From an uncultured Desulfovibrionaceae bacterium (lineage in GTDB: Bacteria; Desulfobacterota; Desulfovibrionia; Desulfovibrionales; Desulfovibrionaceae): a stretch of DNA of 64,000 bases. The stretch covers positions 62,001-126,000 of the forward strand of contig CALUZB010000008.1 in assembly GCA_944325195.1 (NCBI GenBank), read 5' to 3'. The position numbers were made by a program, and so were the translations under genes. The notes beneath the pieces are model-generated. The model had not been told where the DNA came from and ran no database searches. It saw nothing but the letters and a program-made list of their open reading frames with translations. Below, piece after piece: positions 19,657-27,993 of this stretch. Position 1 is the first letter of the stretch, and each line of letters opens with the position of its first letter.

Positions 19657-20421
19657 TCAGCCTTTCCGCTTTACAATCACCACGCAGGCCATGCGCCGGA
19701 TTTCCTCTCTATCTATCAGTTCGTGGTAGCTGTCCTGGCGCCCGTCCGGACCCGGGTCAGACCAGCCCTGTACATGCACTTTGTCGTCGTCTGCCTTTAA
19801 AAACTTTTTAACAGACGCTGTGCCGTTGAGCTTTTCAATATAAACCGCATCCCCGGGCTCAATGGAAGCCGCCGGGTCGCAAAAAAGAACATACCCCTGC
19901 CTGATGCCTTCCGGTTGCATGCTGGAGCCGACGGCAATTACTGCAAATGTGTTGGGGTTATAGGGATAATCCACAGGCAAGCTCACTCTAAGCGCCATGT
20001 TTCCAGGCGAGTACCAACGCGAATCGCCACAATTGCCAAGGCCGATGACCGGAACCTCCTGCCATTTGGCATTAAACCAGGGATCATCATTCGTTGGGGC
20101 ATACACAGGTACAGGATGATTCCAGCCATGCCGATTCTCATCAGTCTTTTCAGTTGAACGTCCGTTTACATACTTGGGGCCTTTCCCGGCCACAAGCCAA
20201 TCTAAACAAATGTTTAGTTCAAATGCAAGTCTGCTGATAAGAATTATATCGGGAGCTCTAAGCCCTTTCATATAATTCGACAACGACATACTGGATATTC
20301 CAAGCTTGCCGGCCAGCTCGGCTTGAGTAAGGCCGGAGTCTTTCCAAACTGACCGGATTCTTTGCCCCAACTCTTTTCGCTCTTGAGGCTGCTCATGTCT
20401 TTCTGTGTCGCGTATGTTCAT
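19657..20421 (-). CDS. Phage-type repressor: HTH_XRE + S24 peptidase-like domain
   Basis: 254 residues. The N-terminal XRE helix-turn-helix spans about 17-75 (LTQAELAGKLGISSMSLSNY is the HTH core). The C-terminal LexA/CI-type domain has the nucleophile Ser167 in GSSM and the lysine at 205-206 (SVKKF). Repressors of this type silence lytic or mobile-element genes, and the S24 dyad allows RecA-stimulated self-cleavage. A perfect operator-like palindrome lies 46-71 bp upstream. No other phage genes adjoin, so it is either a domesticated repressor or a remnant. Confidence 0.9.
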   Translation of the reverse strand: MNIRDTERHEQPQERKELGQRIRSVWKDSGLTQAELAGKLGISSMSLSNYMKGLRAPDIILISRLAFELNICLDWLVAGKGPKYVNGRSTEKTDENRHGWNHPVPVYAPTNDDPWFNAKWQEVPVIGLGNCGDSRWYSPGNMALRVSLPVDYPYNPNTFAVIAVGSSMQPEGIRQGYVLFCDPAASIEPGDAVYIEKLNGTASVKKFLKADDDKVHVQGWSDPGPDGRQDSYHELIDREEIRRMACVVIVKRKG

Positions 20422-20466
20422 TTATCCCAGCAAGCTCCAGCTTGCCCTTTATAAAAAACATTTGAT

Positions 20467-20492
20467 TAATTATAAACAATCATTTATAATTA
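20467..20492. promoter_or_regulatory. Operator-like palindrome of the S24 repressor
   Basis: TAATTATAAA-caatca-TTTATAATTA: two perfect 10-bp arms with a 6-bp spacer, just upstream of the repressor. Position and symmetry suggest autoregulation and control of the divergent small gene. Confidence 0.65.
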
Positions 20493-20613
20493 GGGAGCAG
20501 GCTTTATATGCAAACGTTTAAGAATACTAGCGGCGGCCGGAATGGTCAACCACACTCTTGTCCACTATTAAAAGATAATACGCATTTCATGCTTGTCATT
20601 ACGGGGCTTTCTG

Positions 20614-20820
20614 ATGGAAAGAAAAAAAAACGGTAAACAGGGCCGGTTGGAAAATAACTATCCGGAAGGTCAAGTTGACACATATATGCTCATCAATAAG
20701 GACGATTGGCTGAAAATCAAAAAGGCCTGTCAAATCATAAGCCGCGCATGTAAGGACATTGAGGCATGTTTGCCCCCGGACGATTCCGAACAAATCCTGC
20801 GCATTGCCCGAAAAGGCTGA
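20614..20820 (+). CDS. Small unknown protein divergent from S24 repressor
   Basis: 68 residues, charged, with the segment INKDDWLKIKKACQIISRAC. No family is recognised. It occupies the position that Cro-like or excisionase genes take in phage control regions, but no clear HTH is visible. The ATG at 20614 is chosen; an in-frame TTG at 20593 is also possible. The ribosome site is weak. Confidence 0.5.
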   Translation: MERKKNGKQGRLENNYPEGQVDTYMLINKDDWLKIKKACQIISRACKDIEACLPPDDSEQILRIARKG

Positions 20821-21008
20821 CCGCCCCCTCCCGTACATGGACAAAGTCATTTAAAGTGTTAATATACGCTTGTCAGAGTATGCAAGTTGGGCTATGGAGT
20901 TTTCACAAGCTTGTAAACAACTTTATCAGGATTCAGAATTACGATTATACCCCTCTTTGAATGCCCAGCCCATTGCCTGCAGACCGGATTTATCGAAGTC
21001 GTATATTT

Positions 21009-22004
21009 ATGAATGATTCTTTAACCACCACATTGGAATTCGACAACCCGGATCAGGCCAACGAATTGTTCGGCCCCCAGAACCAAAATCTGGCGTTGAT
21101 TTCGGGTATGTGCGGCGTGGCATTGAACAGCCGCGGCGCTTCTCTGACAATATCCACAAAAACCAGGGAAGATCTGCAGAATGTTTCCGATTTGCTGGCC
21201 CAGCTTTATACTTTGCTGGGACAGGGGCGCCGACTTTCTCCGGAAGACATTTCTTCCGCCTGCACAATGTTCAAAAAAACTCCCGGACTTGACCTTAAAC
21301 AAATAATGCACAAGCCGTCTTCGCTTTCCGGGTTGCGCCGGCAGATTGCCGCCCGTTCCCTGAACCAGCAGACCTATCTGACCGCCCTGGAACAGACTGA
21401 AATGGTTTTTGCCATCGGACCGGCCGGTACCGGAAAAACCTATCTGGCGGTAGCAGCAGCCGTATCCGCATTGCTGAATAAACAAGTCAAACGCATCATT
21501 CTTACCCGCCCGGCAGTTGAGGCCGGCGAAAAACTCGGTTATCTGCCCGGCGATCTGGCCGATAAGGTCAACCCTTATTTACGTCCGCTTTATGACTCTC
21601 TGAACGACATGCTTGACCCGGCAAGGGTGAGCGAAATGATTGAAACAGGCATTATTGAAGTCGCTCCGCTGGCTTTTATGCGCGGGCGCACTCTGAACAA
21701 CGCTTATATCATCCTGGATGAAGCGCAAAACACCACCCCGGAACAGATGAAAATGTTTCTGACCAGACTGGGGGCCGGCTCGCGCGCGGTAATTACCGGC
21801 GACATAACCCAGATAGACCTGCCCACGAACAGCCGGGCAGGAAACGAACGCTCCGGGTTAGTGCAGGCCTCGCGAATTCTGCAGAATGTGCAGGGTATTC
21901 GTTTCATCCACTTTGAGGAATCAGATGTGGTGCGCCACCCGCTGGTCGCCCGCATAGTCAACGCTTATGAACGCTATCAGAAAAATTCCCTGTCCATCTC
22001 ATAA
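21009..22004 (+). CDS. phoH: PhoH-family ATPase/RNA-binding protein
   Basis: 331 residues. An N-terminal KH-like region is followed by the PhoH P-loop ATPase domain: Walker A GPAGTGKT (about 137-144) and Walker B YIILDEAQN (about 225-233), plus the family segment LTRPAVEAGEKLGYLPGD. PhoH is linked to RNA metabolism and ribosome assembly, typically beside ybeY. The ATG at 21009 fits the family's usual start; an ATG at 20961 would add 16 residues. It is followed at once by pgpH. Confidence 0.92.
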   Translation: MNDSLTTTLEFDNPDQANELFGPQNQNLALISGMCGVALNSRGASLTISTKTREDLQNVSDLLAQLYTLLGQGRRLSPEDISSACTMFKKTPGLDLKQIMHKPSSLSGLRRQIAARSLNQQTYLTALEQTEMVFAIGPAGTGKTYLAVAAAVSALLNKQVKRIILTRPAVEAGEKLGYLPGDLADKVNPYLRPLYDSLNDMLDPARVSEMIETGIIEVAPLAFMRGRTLNNAYIILDEAQNTTPEQMKMFLTRLGAGSRAVITGDITQIDLPTNSRAGNERSGLVQASRILQNVQGIRFIHFEESDVVRHPLVARIVNAYERYQKNSLSIS

Positions 22005-24174
22005 GGGCAATGCCCTTACCCAATTAATTTGCTGGTTTAAAAGCTACCAGGGGAAACTCGGCCTGGCCTGCCTCGGACTGGTTCTGATCCTTCTGTCCGC
22101 TCTGGCCGCCATTAACCTGGGTGAGCGCCCCCGCTATTTCGCAGTGGGAGAAATGGCCAGCCGCGATGTAATCTCAAACCGTGACATGGTGGTGGAAGAT
22201 ACCCACGCCACGCAAATTAAACGGGAGCAGGTGGGGCGCCTGCAGCCGGGCGTATTCGATCTGCATCAGGAAACCGCTTTCGCTCTGCGCGCCAAGGTGC
22301 AGGAAATATTCACCCTGCTCAACCAATCCGCCCCGGACGACTGGGACAACATCGCCCTGGTTCTCGAGCGAAACTACAATCTTAAAGCCGACAATGACCT
22401 CATTCGCATCTGGAGCGAGCCGGAATTTCAGGAGATTGTGGGCCAGCATGTCCTCCCCTATTTAGATCCGCTGATTAGAGAAGGCGTGGTTGGGGATTTC
22501 CGTGAGTTTCTTGAACATCGCGGCGGAATAATCATTCAGGATCCTGTCCAGGCCCGCGAGGATTTTCTGTCGGAAACAGCGAATATTCCCGACTTGCGCG
22601 AGCTTGAAGCCTCTCTTTCTCAATTTCTGAAGAATAAAATCAAAACTACCCAAAGAATAAATCAGGCGGTAACCGGTTTTATCACGCCGCTGATTTCCCC
22701 AAGCCTTACCCTTAACCGGGAAAGCACCAACGAAATGGCCCGGCGGGCCGCCCTGCAGGTGGAGCCGGTAACCTACCATGTGCATCGCGGGGAACCCATT
22801 GTGCGCCAAGGCGAAAGGGTTACCCCGGAGCAGCAGTTGAAACTCACCGCTCTGTGGCAAAACCAGAGTTCCAACTTCAACCTGGCGCGCTTTGCAGGCA
22901 TCCTGTTGATCTCGGCAATCCTGGCTGCCGGCCTGTTTATCTCGCCCAGCGGCAAAAAAGGCTCATCACTTACCCAGCGGGACTTGTTTTTCATCGCATT
23001 GTTGCTGGGCTGCTTCGTATTTCTTAACAAACTGCTGGTCACTCACGCCCAGGGAGCCGTGGAGCAGCCCCTGTTTTCAACCGCGGTAATGCCCTACCTG
23101 TTCCCGGTGGCCGGGGTGGCCGGTCTGAACTCTCTGGTATTCTCGGCCCGGCGCTATTGTGTGCTGGGGCTGCTTCTGTCGTTTTTCTGCACAATGAACG
23201 CCAAAGCCGGTATGGATCTGTTTTTGTTTTACTTCCTGGGAGCAATGTGGAACACTTGGCTGGTTTCCCGTACTCAAAACCGGCATGAAATGTTCTTTTC
23301 AGTACTGCCGCTGACTGTAGGACTCACCGTCATCTGGCTGGGCTGCGCCGCGTTTTCCAATCTCGATGTAAACCTGTGGTCGCCCGCTCTGAGCGCAGTG
23401 CTGTTAAACTCAGTCATCTCTCTGTTGCTGGCCTTCGCTCTTTCACCCATTCTGGAAATAATCTTCCGCTATACCACCCGCTTCCGACTGATGGAGTTGA
23501 TGAACCTGGAACAGCCATTGCTGCAGCAACTGATGATGACCGCCCCCGGCACCTATCACCATTCGCTGGTGGTTTCCAACCTGGTTGAGGCGGCGGCCAA
23601 ACAGGTTGGAGCCAACGCAATGCTGTGCAAGGTGGCGGCCCTTTACCACGATATCGGCAAGCTGACCAAGCCGGATTATTTCATTGAAAATCTGCTGGGA
23701 CGGCCGAATAAACACGACAATCTGGCCCCCTCCATGTCGGCAATGATTCTGGTGGCCCATGTGAAACGGGGGGTGGAACTGGCCCAGGAATATAAACTGG
23801 GAGCGGAAATTACCGACATCATCCGCCAACACCACGGCAACAACGTTATCAAATACTTCTACCAGAAAGCCCTGGATTCCGGTGAGCAACCGAATATTGA
23901 GGACTACCGCTATCCCGGGCCCCGCCCGCAAACCAAAGAGGCGGCAATCGTCATGCTTGCAGATGTGGTGGAAGCTTCCAGCCGCACCCTGGCTGATCCC
24001 ACGCCCAGCCGTGTTCAGAAGCATATTCAGAATATGGTGCAAATGGTTTTTTCAGAGGGACAGCTTGATGAATCCCAGCTCACCTTCCGTGACCTGAATA
24101 AAATCAGCGAGGCGTTCATGCGCATTCTGACCGGCATTTTCCACCACCGCATTGAATATCCGGAGGCTAAATAA
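21967..24174 (+). CDS. PgpH-type 7TM-HD c-di-AMP phosphodiesterase
   Basis: 735 residues. Order: one N-terminal membrane helix (about 31-50), extracellular 7TMR-HDED domain (about 55-300), seven membrane helices (about 310-500) and a cytoplasmic HD domain. The HD domain has YHHSLVV and LYHDIGK (about 534-572) and later HH residues (RQHHGNN). Family members hydrolyse c-di-AMP to pApA. The start overlaps the end of phoH by 38 bp, suggesting coupling; a later start is possible. No diadenylate cyclase gene is in the window. Confidence 0.9.
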   Translation: MNAIRKIPCPSHKGNALTQLICWFKSYQGKLGLACLGLVLILLSALAAINLGERPRYFAVGEMASRDVISNRDMVVEDTHATQIKREQVGRLQPGVFDLHQETAFALRAKVQEIFTLLNQSAPDDWDNIALVLERNYNLKADNDLIRIWSEPEFQEIVGQHVLPYLDPLIREGVVGDFREFLEHRGGIIIQDPVQAREDFLSETANIPDLRELEASLSQFLKNKIKTTQRINQAVTGFITPLISPSLTLNRESTNEMARRAALQVEPVTYHVHRGEPIVRQGERVTPEQQLKLTALWQNQSSNFNLARFAGILLISAILAAGLFISPSGKKGSSLTQRDLFFIALLLGCFVFLNKLLVTHAQGAVEQPLFSTAVMPYLFPVAGVAGLNSLVFSARRYCVLGLLLSFFCTMNAKAGMDLFLFYFLGAMWNTWLVSRTQNRHEMFFSVLPLTVGLTVIWLGCAAFSNLDVNLWSPALSAVLLNSVISLLLAFALSPILEIIFRYTTRFRLMELMNLEQPLLQQLMMTAPGTYHHSLVVSNLVEAAAKQVGANAMLCKVAALYHDIGKLTKPDYFIENLLGRPNKHDNLAPSMSAMILVAHVKRGVELAQEYKLGAEITDIIRQHHGNNVIKYFYQKALDSGEQPNIEDYRYPGPRPQTKEAAIVMLADVVEASSRTLADPTPSRVQKHIQNMVQMVFSEGQLDESQLTFRDLNKISEAFMRILTGIFHHRIEYPEAK

Positions 24175-24176
24175 AC

Positions 24177-24914
24177 ATGGCCCGCCACTTGCAAACGTCG
24201 GCCCGGCCCGCATCATCGCCCTCAAGCGGCCGGATGCTCATGATCGGTCCGCCCCAGCCCTGTCTTGTCCCCCCAGCCGCACCAAACACCCCGGTGGTTG
24301 TGCGCTGTGAACGTCCGCATCTGAAATCGCTGGTACCATTCAGCCTGCGGGAAACAACCTCGATTTTGACAGAAATGCTCCATGCGCTTGCAAACTTAAG
24401 CCACAACGCCCCTACCCGCCTGGAATGCCTGATCTGTTCCGATAATTATATGGAATGCCTGAACCGCGATTTTCTGAATACGCCCGGCCCCACCAACACC
24501 CTGGCCTTTGAAGCCGATGCTGTTTTCTCCGATTTCAGCGCACGCTTTCCTTCCGGGATGTTGGGAAAGCTGAGCAAAATGACTGAGGCCGGAGAAACAC
24601 CTACAGGAAAAATGACGGACGATAAAAGCCTAGACCTGGGCACATTGACTTTCCCCAGTACAGCTCCCGGATGCGGTCAGATCTATTTTTGCGCCGGTCA
24701 ATATGCCCGCGAGCTTATCCTGTACGGACAGGATCCGGAAGAATACGCCGTTTTTCTGCTGGCCCACGCCCTTACCCACACGGCCGGTCTTGACCACGGC
24801 CTGGAAATGGACAAGATTTCAAACCAACTGGTTCTGGTCGGCATGGAATGCGTCCACCGCCTCAATCCGAATAAGCAGCCGCAGTTTACAAATATTAAGG
24901 ACGTTTTAAATTGA
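24177..24914 (+). CDS. ybeY: YbeY-like endoribonuclease, divergent with an insertion
   Basis: 245 residues, against about 150-170 for typical YbeY. The metal motif H-x3-H-x5-H is kept as HALTHTAGLDH (His197, 201, 207). TNTLAFE (about 106-112) corresponds to the usual TDVLSFP strand. There is an N-terminal extension of about 40 residues and an insert (about 115-155, KLSKMTEAGETPTGKMTDDK). YbeY acts in rRNA maturation. Position directly after phoH and pgpH supports the call. The usual GYDH end of the motif has become GLDH. Confidence 0.82.
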   Translation: MARHLQTSARPASSPSSGRMLMIGPPQPCLVPPAAPNTPVVVRCERPHLKSLVPFSLRETTSILTEMLHALANLSHNAPTRLECLICSDNYMECLNRDFLNTPGPTNTLAFEADAVFSDFSARFPSGMLGKLSKMTEAGETPTGKMTDDKSLDLGTLTFPSTAPGCGQIYFCAGQYARELILYGQDPEEYAVFLLAHALTHTAGLDHGLEMDKISNQLVLVGMECVHRLNPNKQPQFTNIKDVLN

Positions 24915-25114
24915 CCTGAAGCCAAAATTAAAATAATGCTCTGAGTGAGAGAGCAGACCTTTCCTTCATAGAAGGCAAAGCGCTCTGCTCCGAATCAGGC
25001 ATACGGTCTGTTTCAGCCGGGAACAGACGGCCGCCCGGACCGGCATTACCTTTGTTTGCTTTGCAACGGTAAGAAAACTCTGACCTTATGGTGTGACAGT
25101 TTCAAGAGGTGAAC

Positions 25115-25420
25115 ATGAGTGCAGCCCCAAATTCCACAGTTGAAGAACTTACGGTAAATTATGAAGAAAACGGTATTCTGGTGGTTAAAGAGCTGGACAA
25201 GGTGATTTTAAGCAAAGGCGCCTGGGCCACAGTGATGTTCCGCTTCCAGCAATGGGAACCGGCAAAGTCGGCATACAGTCCGGACAAATATGTGATCCGA
25301 CGTTACCGGAAAATGGGCGGAGAGTATAAGCAGCAATCCAAATTCGTAATTTCAAGCGCGGCCCAGGCGGAAAAAATCATTGAAGCCCTTGGGGAATGGC
25401 TGAAAAATGCGGAAGCCTGA
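25115..25420 (+). CDS. PC4/YdbC-like ssDNA-binding protein
   Basis: 101 residues. The central part (ELDKVILSKGAWATVMFRFQQW then KYVIRRYRKMGGEYKQQSKF, in two blocks) fits the PC4 fold, known from eukaryotic coactivator p15 and bacterial YdbC, which bind single-stranded DNA. The ATG at 25115 has AGAGGTG upstream; a GTG at 25109 is less likely. Its last codons overlap the start of nth by 14 bp, suggesting a shared transcript and a role in DNA metabolism. The family call rests on pattern memory only. Confidence 0.65.
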   Translation: MSAAPNSTVEELTVNYEENGILVVKELDKVILSKGAWATVMFRFQQWEPAKSAYSPDKYVIRRYRKMGGEYKQQSKFVISSAAQAEKIIEALGEWLKNAEA

Positions 25421-26135
25421 ACGCGAACCCAAAGCACATCTGCAGTCGCGCACTGATGCCATTCTGCGCATTCTGGCGGAAGTTTACCCCACTCCCATGC
25501 CCCAGCTTGAGTTCATGAACCCATGGGAACTGATGGTGGCTACCATTCTGGCCGCCCAGTGTACGGACGAGAGGGTGAACAAAGTCACTCCGGCCCTGTT
25601 TTCCCGCTGGCCCGGCCCAGCGGAAATGGCGCGGGCGGACGTGGCGGAGGTGGAACAGGTTATCCGCTCCACCGGCCTGTTCCGCAGCAAAGCTAAAAAT
25701 CTGGTGGCCAATGCCAAACGCCTGATGGAACATTACAACGGCCAGGTGCCGGACCGCATGGACGCCCTGATCAGCCTGGCCGGGGTTGCCCGTAAAACCG
25801 CTAATATTGTGCTGTGGGGCGGATTCGGCAAGAATGAGGGCGTGGCGGTGGATACACACGTCGGGCGGATCAGCAGGCGTCTGGGTTTGAGCAAAAGCGA
25901 TAATCCGGTGGTGGTTGAAAAAGACCTGATGCGACTGTTCCCCCAGGATAGTTGGGGAGATCTGAACCACCGCCTGGTCTGGTTCGGTCGCGACGTCTGC
26001 CAGGCCCGCACCCCCCGGTGCCCGCAATGCCCGTTGTTCGAGCTGTGCCCGAAAATCGGCCTGAGCAGTGATTACAAACCCTTGCCCAAACAATCGCACA
26101 CAGCGACAAAACCCCGCTCCCCCGATGCCGATTAA
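25407..26135 (+). CDS. nth: Endonuclease III
   Basis: 242 residues. The helix-hairpin-helix LAGVARKTAN carries the catalytic Lys, followed by the catalytic Asp in AVDTHVGRISRRLGL. The C-terminal iron-sulfur loop has the classic C-x6-C-x2-C-x5-C spacing (CQARTPRCPQCPLFELC). The enzyme removes oxidised pyrimidines and cleaves abasic sites. The HhH reads LAGVARK instead of the common LPGVGRK, a mild variation. It overlaps the PC4-like gene. Confidence 0.95.
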   Translation: MRKPEREPKAHLQSRTDAILRILAEVYPTPMPQLEFMNPWELMVATILAAQCTDERVNKVTPALFSRWPGPAEMARADVAEVEQVIRSTGLFRSKAKNLVANAKRLMEHYNGQVPDRMDALISLAGVARKTANIVLWGGFGKNEGVAVDTHVGRISRRLGLSKSDNPVVVEKDLMRLFPQDSWGDLNHRLVWFGRDVCQARTPRCPQCPLFELCPKIGLSSDYKPLPKQSHTATKPRSPDAD

Positions 26136-26488
26136 CTTTGAAATTTGCAATTCCCACTTCCGGATAAGTCTGCGTCGGCATCAGCACTCAAAGGAGTTGC
26201 GCTTATGCTTCTGAAACGGCAAACTACTCCCGCAGCCGTGAAGCTTTTTTGCCGGAAAGGCTTTGAAATGAGGCGGGCAAGAGACAGATACTGCCTGCAC
26301 CGGGACTGGCATCAACTGCTCCACACAGGCTGCATTCCAAACAGCTTTCGCTTGCATAATTGCCGGAAACTGTTTAAGGAATACACATTATTCCCGCCCG
26401 CAAAGGGCCGGTTCGGAGATGAACACGTCGCAAAATAGTTATGGAAGGAAGCGGTCGGCCGCAGTAGTCTGACATTGTGGAGCAAAAC
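26136..26488. other. Intergenic region between nth and cheV
   Basis: It holds only a possible small gene (26205-26438, listed separately). No other feature is recognised. Confidence 0.4.
26205..26438 (+). CDS. Possible small unknown protein
   Basis: 77 residues from an ATG with a strong ribosome site (AAAGGAG, 8 bases upstream), which is the main argument for it. Basic, with three cysteines (FCRKG, YCLHRDW, NCRKLF). No family is recognised. It could be chance. Confidence 0.3.
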   Translation: MLLKRQTTPAAVKLFCRKGFEMRRARDRYCLHRDWHQLLHTGCIPNSFRLHNCRKLFKEYTLFPPAKGRFGDEHVAK

Positions 26489-27451
26489 ATGTCTGAACAT
26501 ACAAATATCTTAGAAACCTCAGGCAATGAGCTGGAAATCATCGAATTCTACATAGATGAAATCGATGCTGACGGAAAACCATACCGCAGCTATTTCGGAA
26601 TGAACGTGGCCAAAGTGCTGGAAATTATCCGGCAGCCGGAAATAACCAACGTGCCCAATGATCACCACCCTGCAGCCCGCGGTACCTTCAATTTGCGCAA
26701 CCGGGTTCTGCCGCTGGTCAATCTGGCCATGTGGTTGGGAAAAGAGCCGCAAACACGCGAAACCGATAAAGTGATTGTTTCCGAATTCAGCGGAGTGGTA
26801 ACCGCCTTTCTGGTTTCCGGCGTCACCAATATTCACCGCCTGACCTGGGATATGGTCGAACCGCCCAATTCCTACATCGCCAATTTCTCGCAATACTCTC
26901 TCACCGGGATAATCCGACTGGAAAACAGAATTTTGTTCATTCTCGACATGGAACATATCGTAGCCAGCATGAGCAAGCAGTTGGACTGGGATTGGGAAAA
27001 TATAGAGTTTGAAGAAATGAACCCGAGCTTCGGCGAGGGCTGCAAAGTGCTGATTGCCGACGACTCTCTGCCCATTCGCCGTATGATGACGAAAGTGCTG
27101 GAAAATGCCGGTTTCAGCGTTGACGTGGCCTCTACCGGTAAAGAGGCTCTGGACAAGCTGATGCGCTACAAACTCGATGCCCAGCAGAAAAAGGCGCCCA
27201 TGTTCGAGTACGTGGACCTGGTAGTTTCGGATATTGAAATGCCGGAAATGGACGGGCACACCTTCCTGAGCAACGTAAATGCCGATCCGGTGCTCTCCTG
27301 CATTCCGGTGGTGCTGTTCTCATCGCACATTACGGAAGCGCTGCGCCAAAAAGGCGAACAATTGAGGGCAGCGGCCCAGATATCAAAGCCGGATATGCCC
27401 CAACTGGCAAAAAAAGTGCGTGCAATCATCCACGAACGCTGCGGGAAATAG
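26489..27451 (+). CDS. cheV: CheV-type chemotaxis coupling protein
   Basis: 320 residues. A CheW-like domain (about 12-165) is followed by a receiver domain with acidic pair Asp191/192, phospho-acceptor Asp248 (VVSDIEMPEMDG) and the Lys in ISKPD. CheV couples chemoreceptors to CheA and adapts by phosphorylation. The ATG at 26489 is chosen because a GGAG ribosome site lies 7 bases upstream; the GTG at 26477 overlaps that site. No chemoreceptor or cheA gene is nearby, so this is a solitary chemotaxis gene. Confidence 0.93.
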   Translation: MSEHTNILETSGNELEIIEFYIDEIDADGKPYRSYFGMNVAKVLEIIRQPEITNVPNDHHPAARGTFNLRNRVLPLVNLAMWLGKEPQTRETDKVIVSEFSGVVTAFLVSGVTNIHRLTWDMVEPPNSYIANFSQYSLTGIIRLENRILFILDMEHIVASMSKQLDWDWENIEFEEMNPSFGEGCKVLIADDSLPIRRMMTKVLENAGFSVDVASTGKEALDKLMRYKLDAQQKKAPMFEYVDLVVSDIEMPEMDGHTFLSNVNADPVLSCIPVVLFSSHITEALRQKGEQLRAAAQISKPDMPQLAKKVRAIIHERCGK

Positions 27452-27993
27452 TGCTTAAACAGCCCTAAAGAAAACCGGAGCCTTAAACGCGCCCCGCACT
27501 GAAACTTAACCTGACCGTGCCGGTATCAGCAACCCTTGAAGCGTGTTGCATTCCGCACAACCGGCGGCAGAGTATTCAACCTCGCCAATTGAAGACGTAA
27601 GTCGCGCTTCGACTTTTCACGCACTGTTCACGGCTCCCACCAAGCTTCAGGGCTTTACCACCTGTTGTCTTTTTCAGAATTTCAGCTATATCTGAAAACA
27701 AGTCAGCCGGCCGGGAAGTGTACTTCCCCAACAAGCTGACCTGATTTTTAATGTATATCTGTCAATCTTCCGAACATTAAGGCAAACGCCTAAATAATTC
27801 CATTAAATGGGAGCATCGCCTAGAAGTACACGTTCTTAGACATAACGGTCTTTCGTTCCCTAATTCAGGCTTAACATATTGCGCCTAACCGCCCGCAAGC
27901 CGGATCTGCGGCTGCCGGCCCAGACCTTGTCACAGTACCCGGCGGCATAAGCCATAACAGGACGACGTCCTTTAATTCTTCATAAGGAGTGTT
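27452..27993. other. Intergenic region upstream of the autotransporter
   Basis: No gene. It contains a two-part hairpin after cheV (listed separately), a small hairpin TTTCAG-ctatat-CTGAAA near 27681-27698, and a 13-bp palindrome AGGACG-a-CGTCCT (27959-27971) in the leader just upstream of the autotransporter ribosome site. Confidence 0.4.
27702..27748 (+). terminator. Possible terminator after cheV
   Basis: Outer arms GTCAGC (27702-27707) and GCTGAC (27735-27740) enclose an inner near-perfect hairpin GGGAAGT/ACTTCCC. CTGATTTTTA follows. The T-run begins four bases after the stem. It lies about 250 bases past cheV. Confidence 0.45.
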
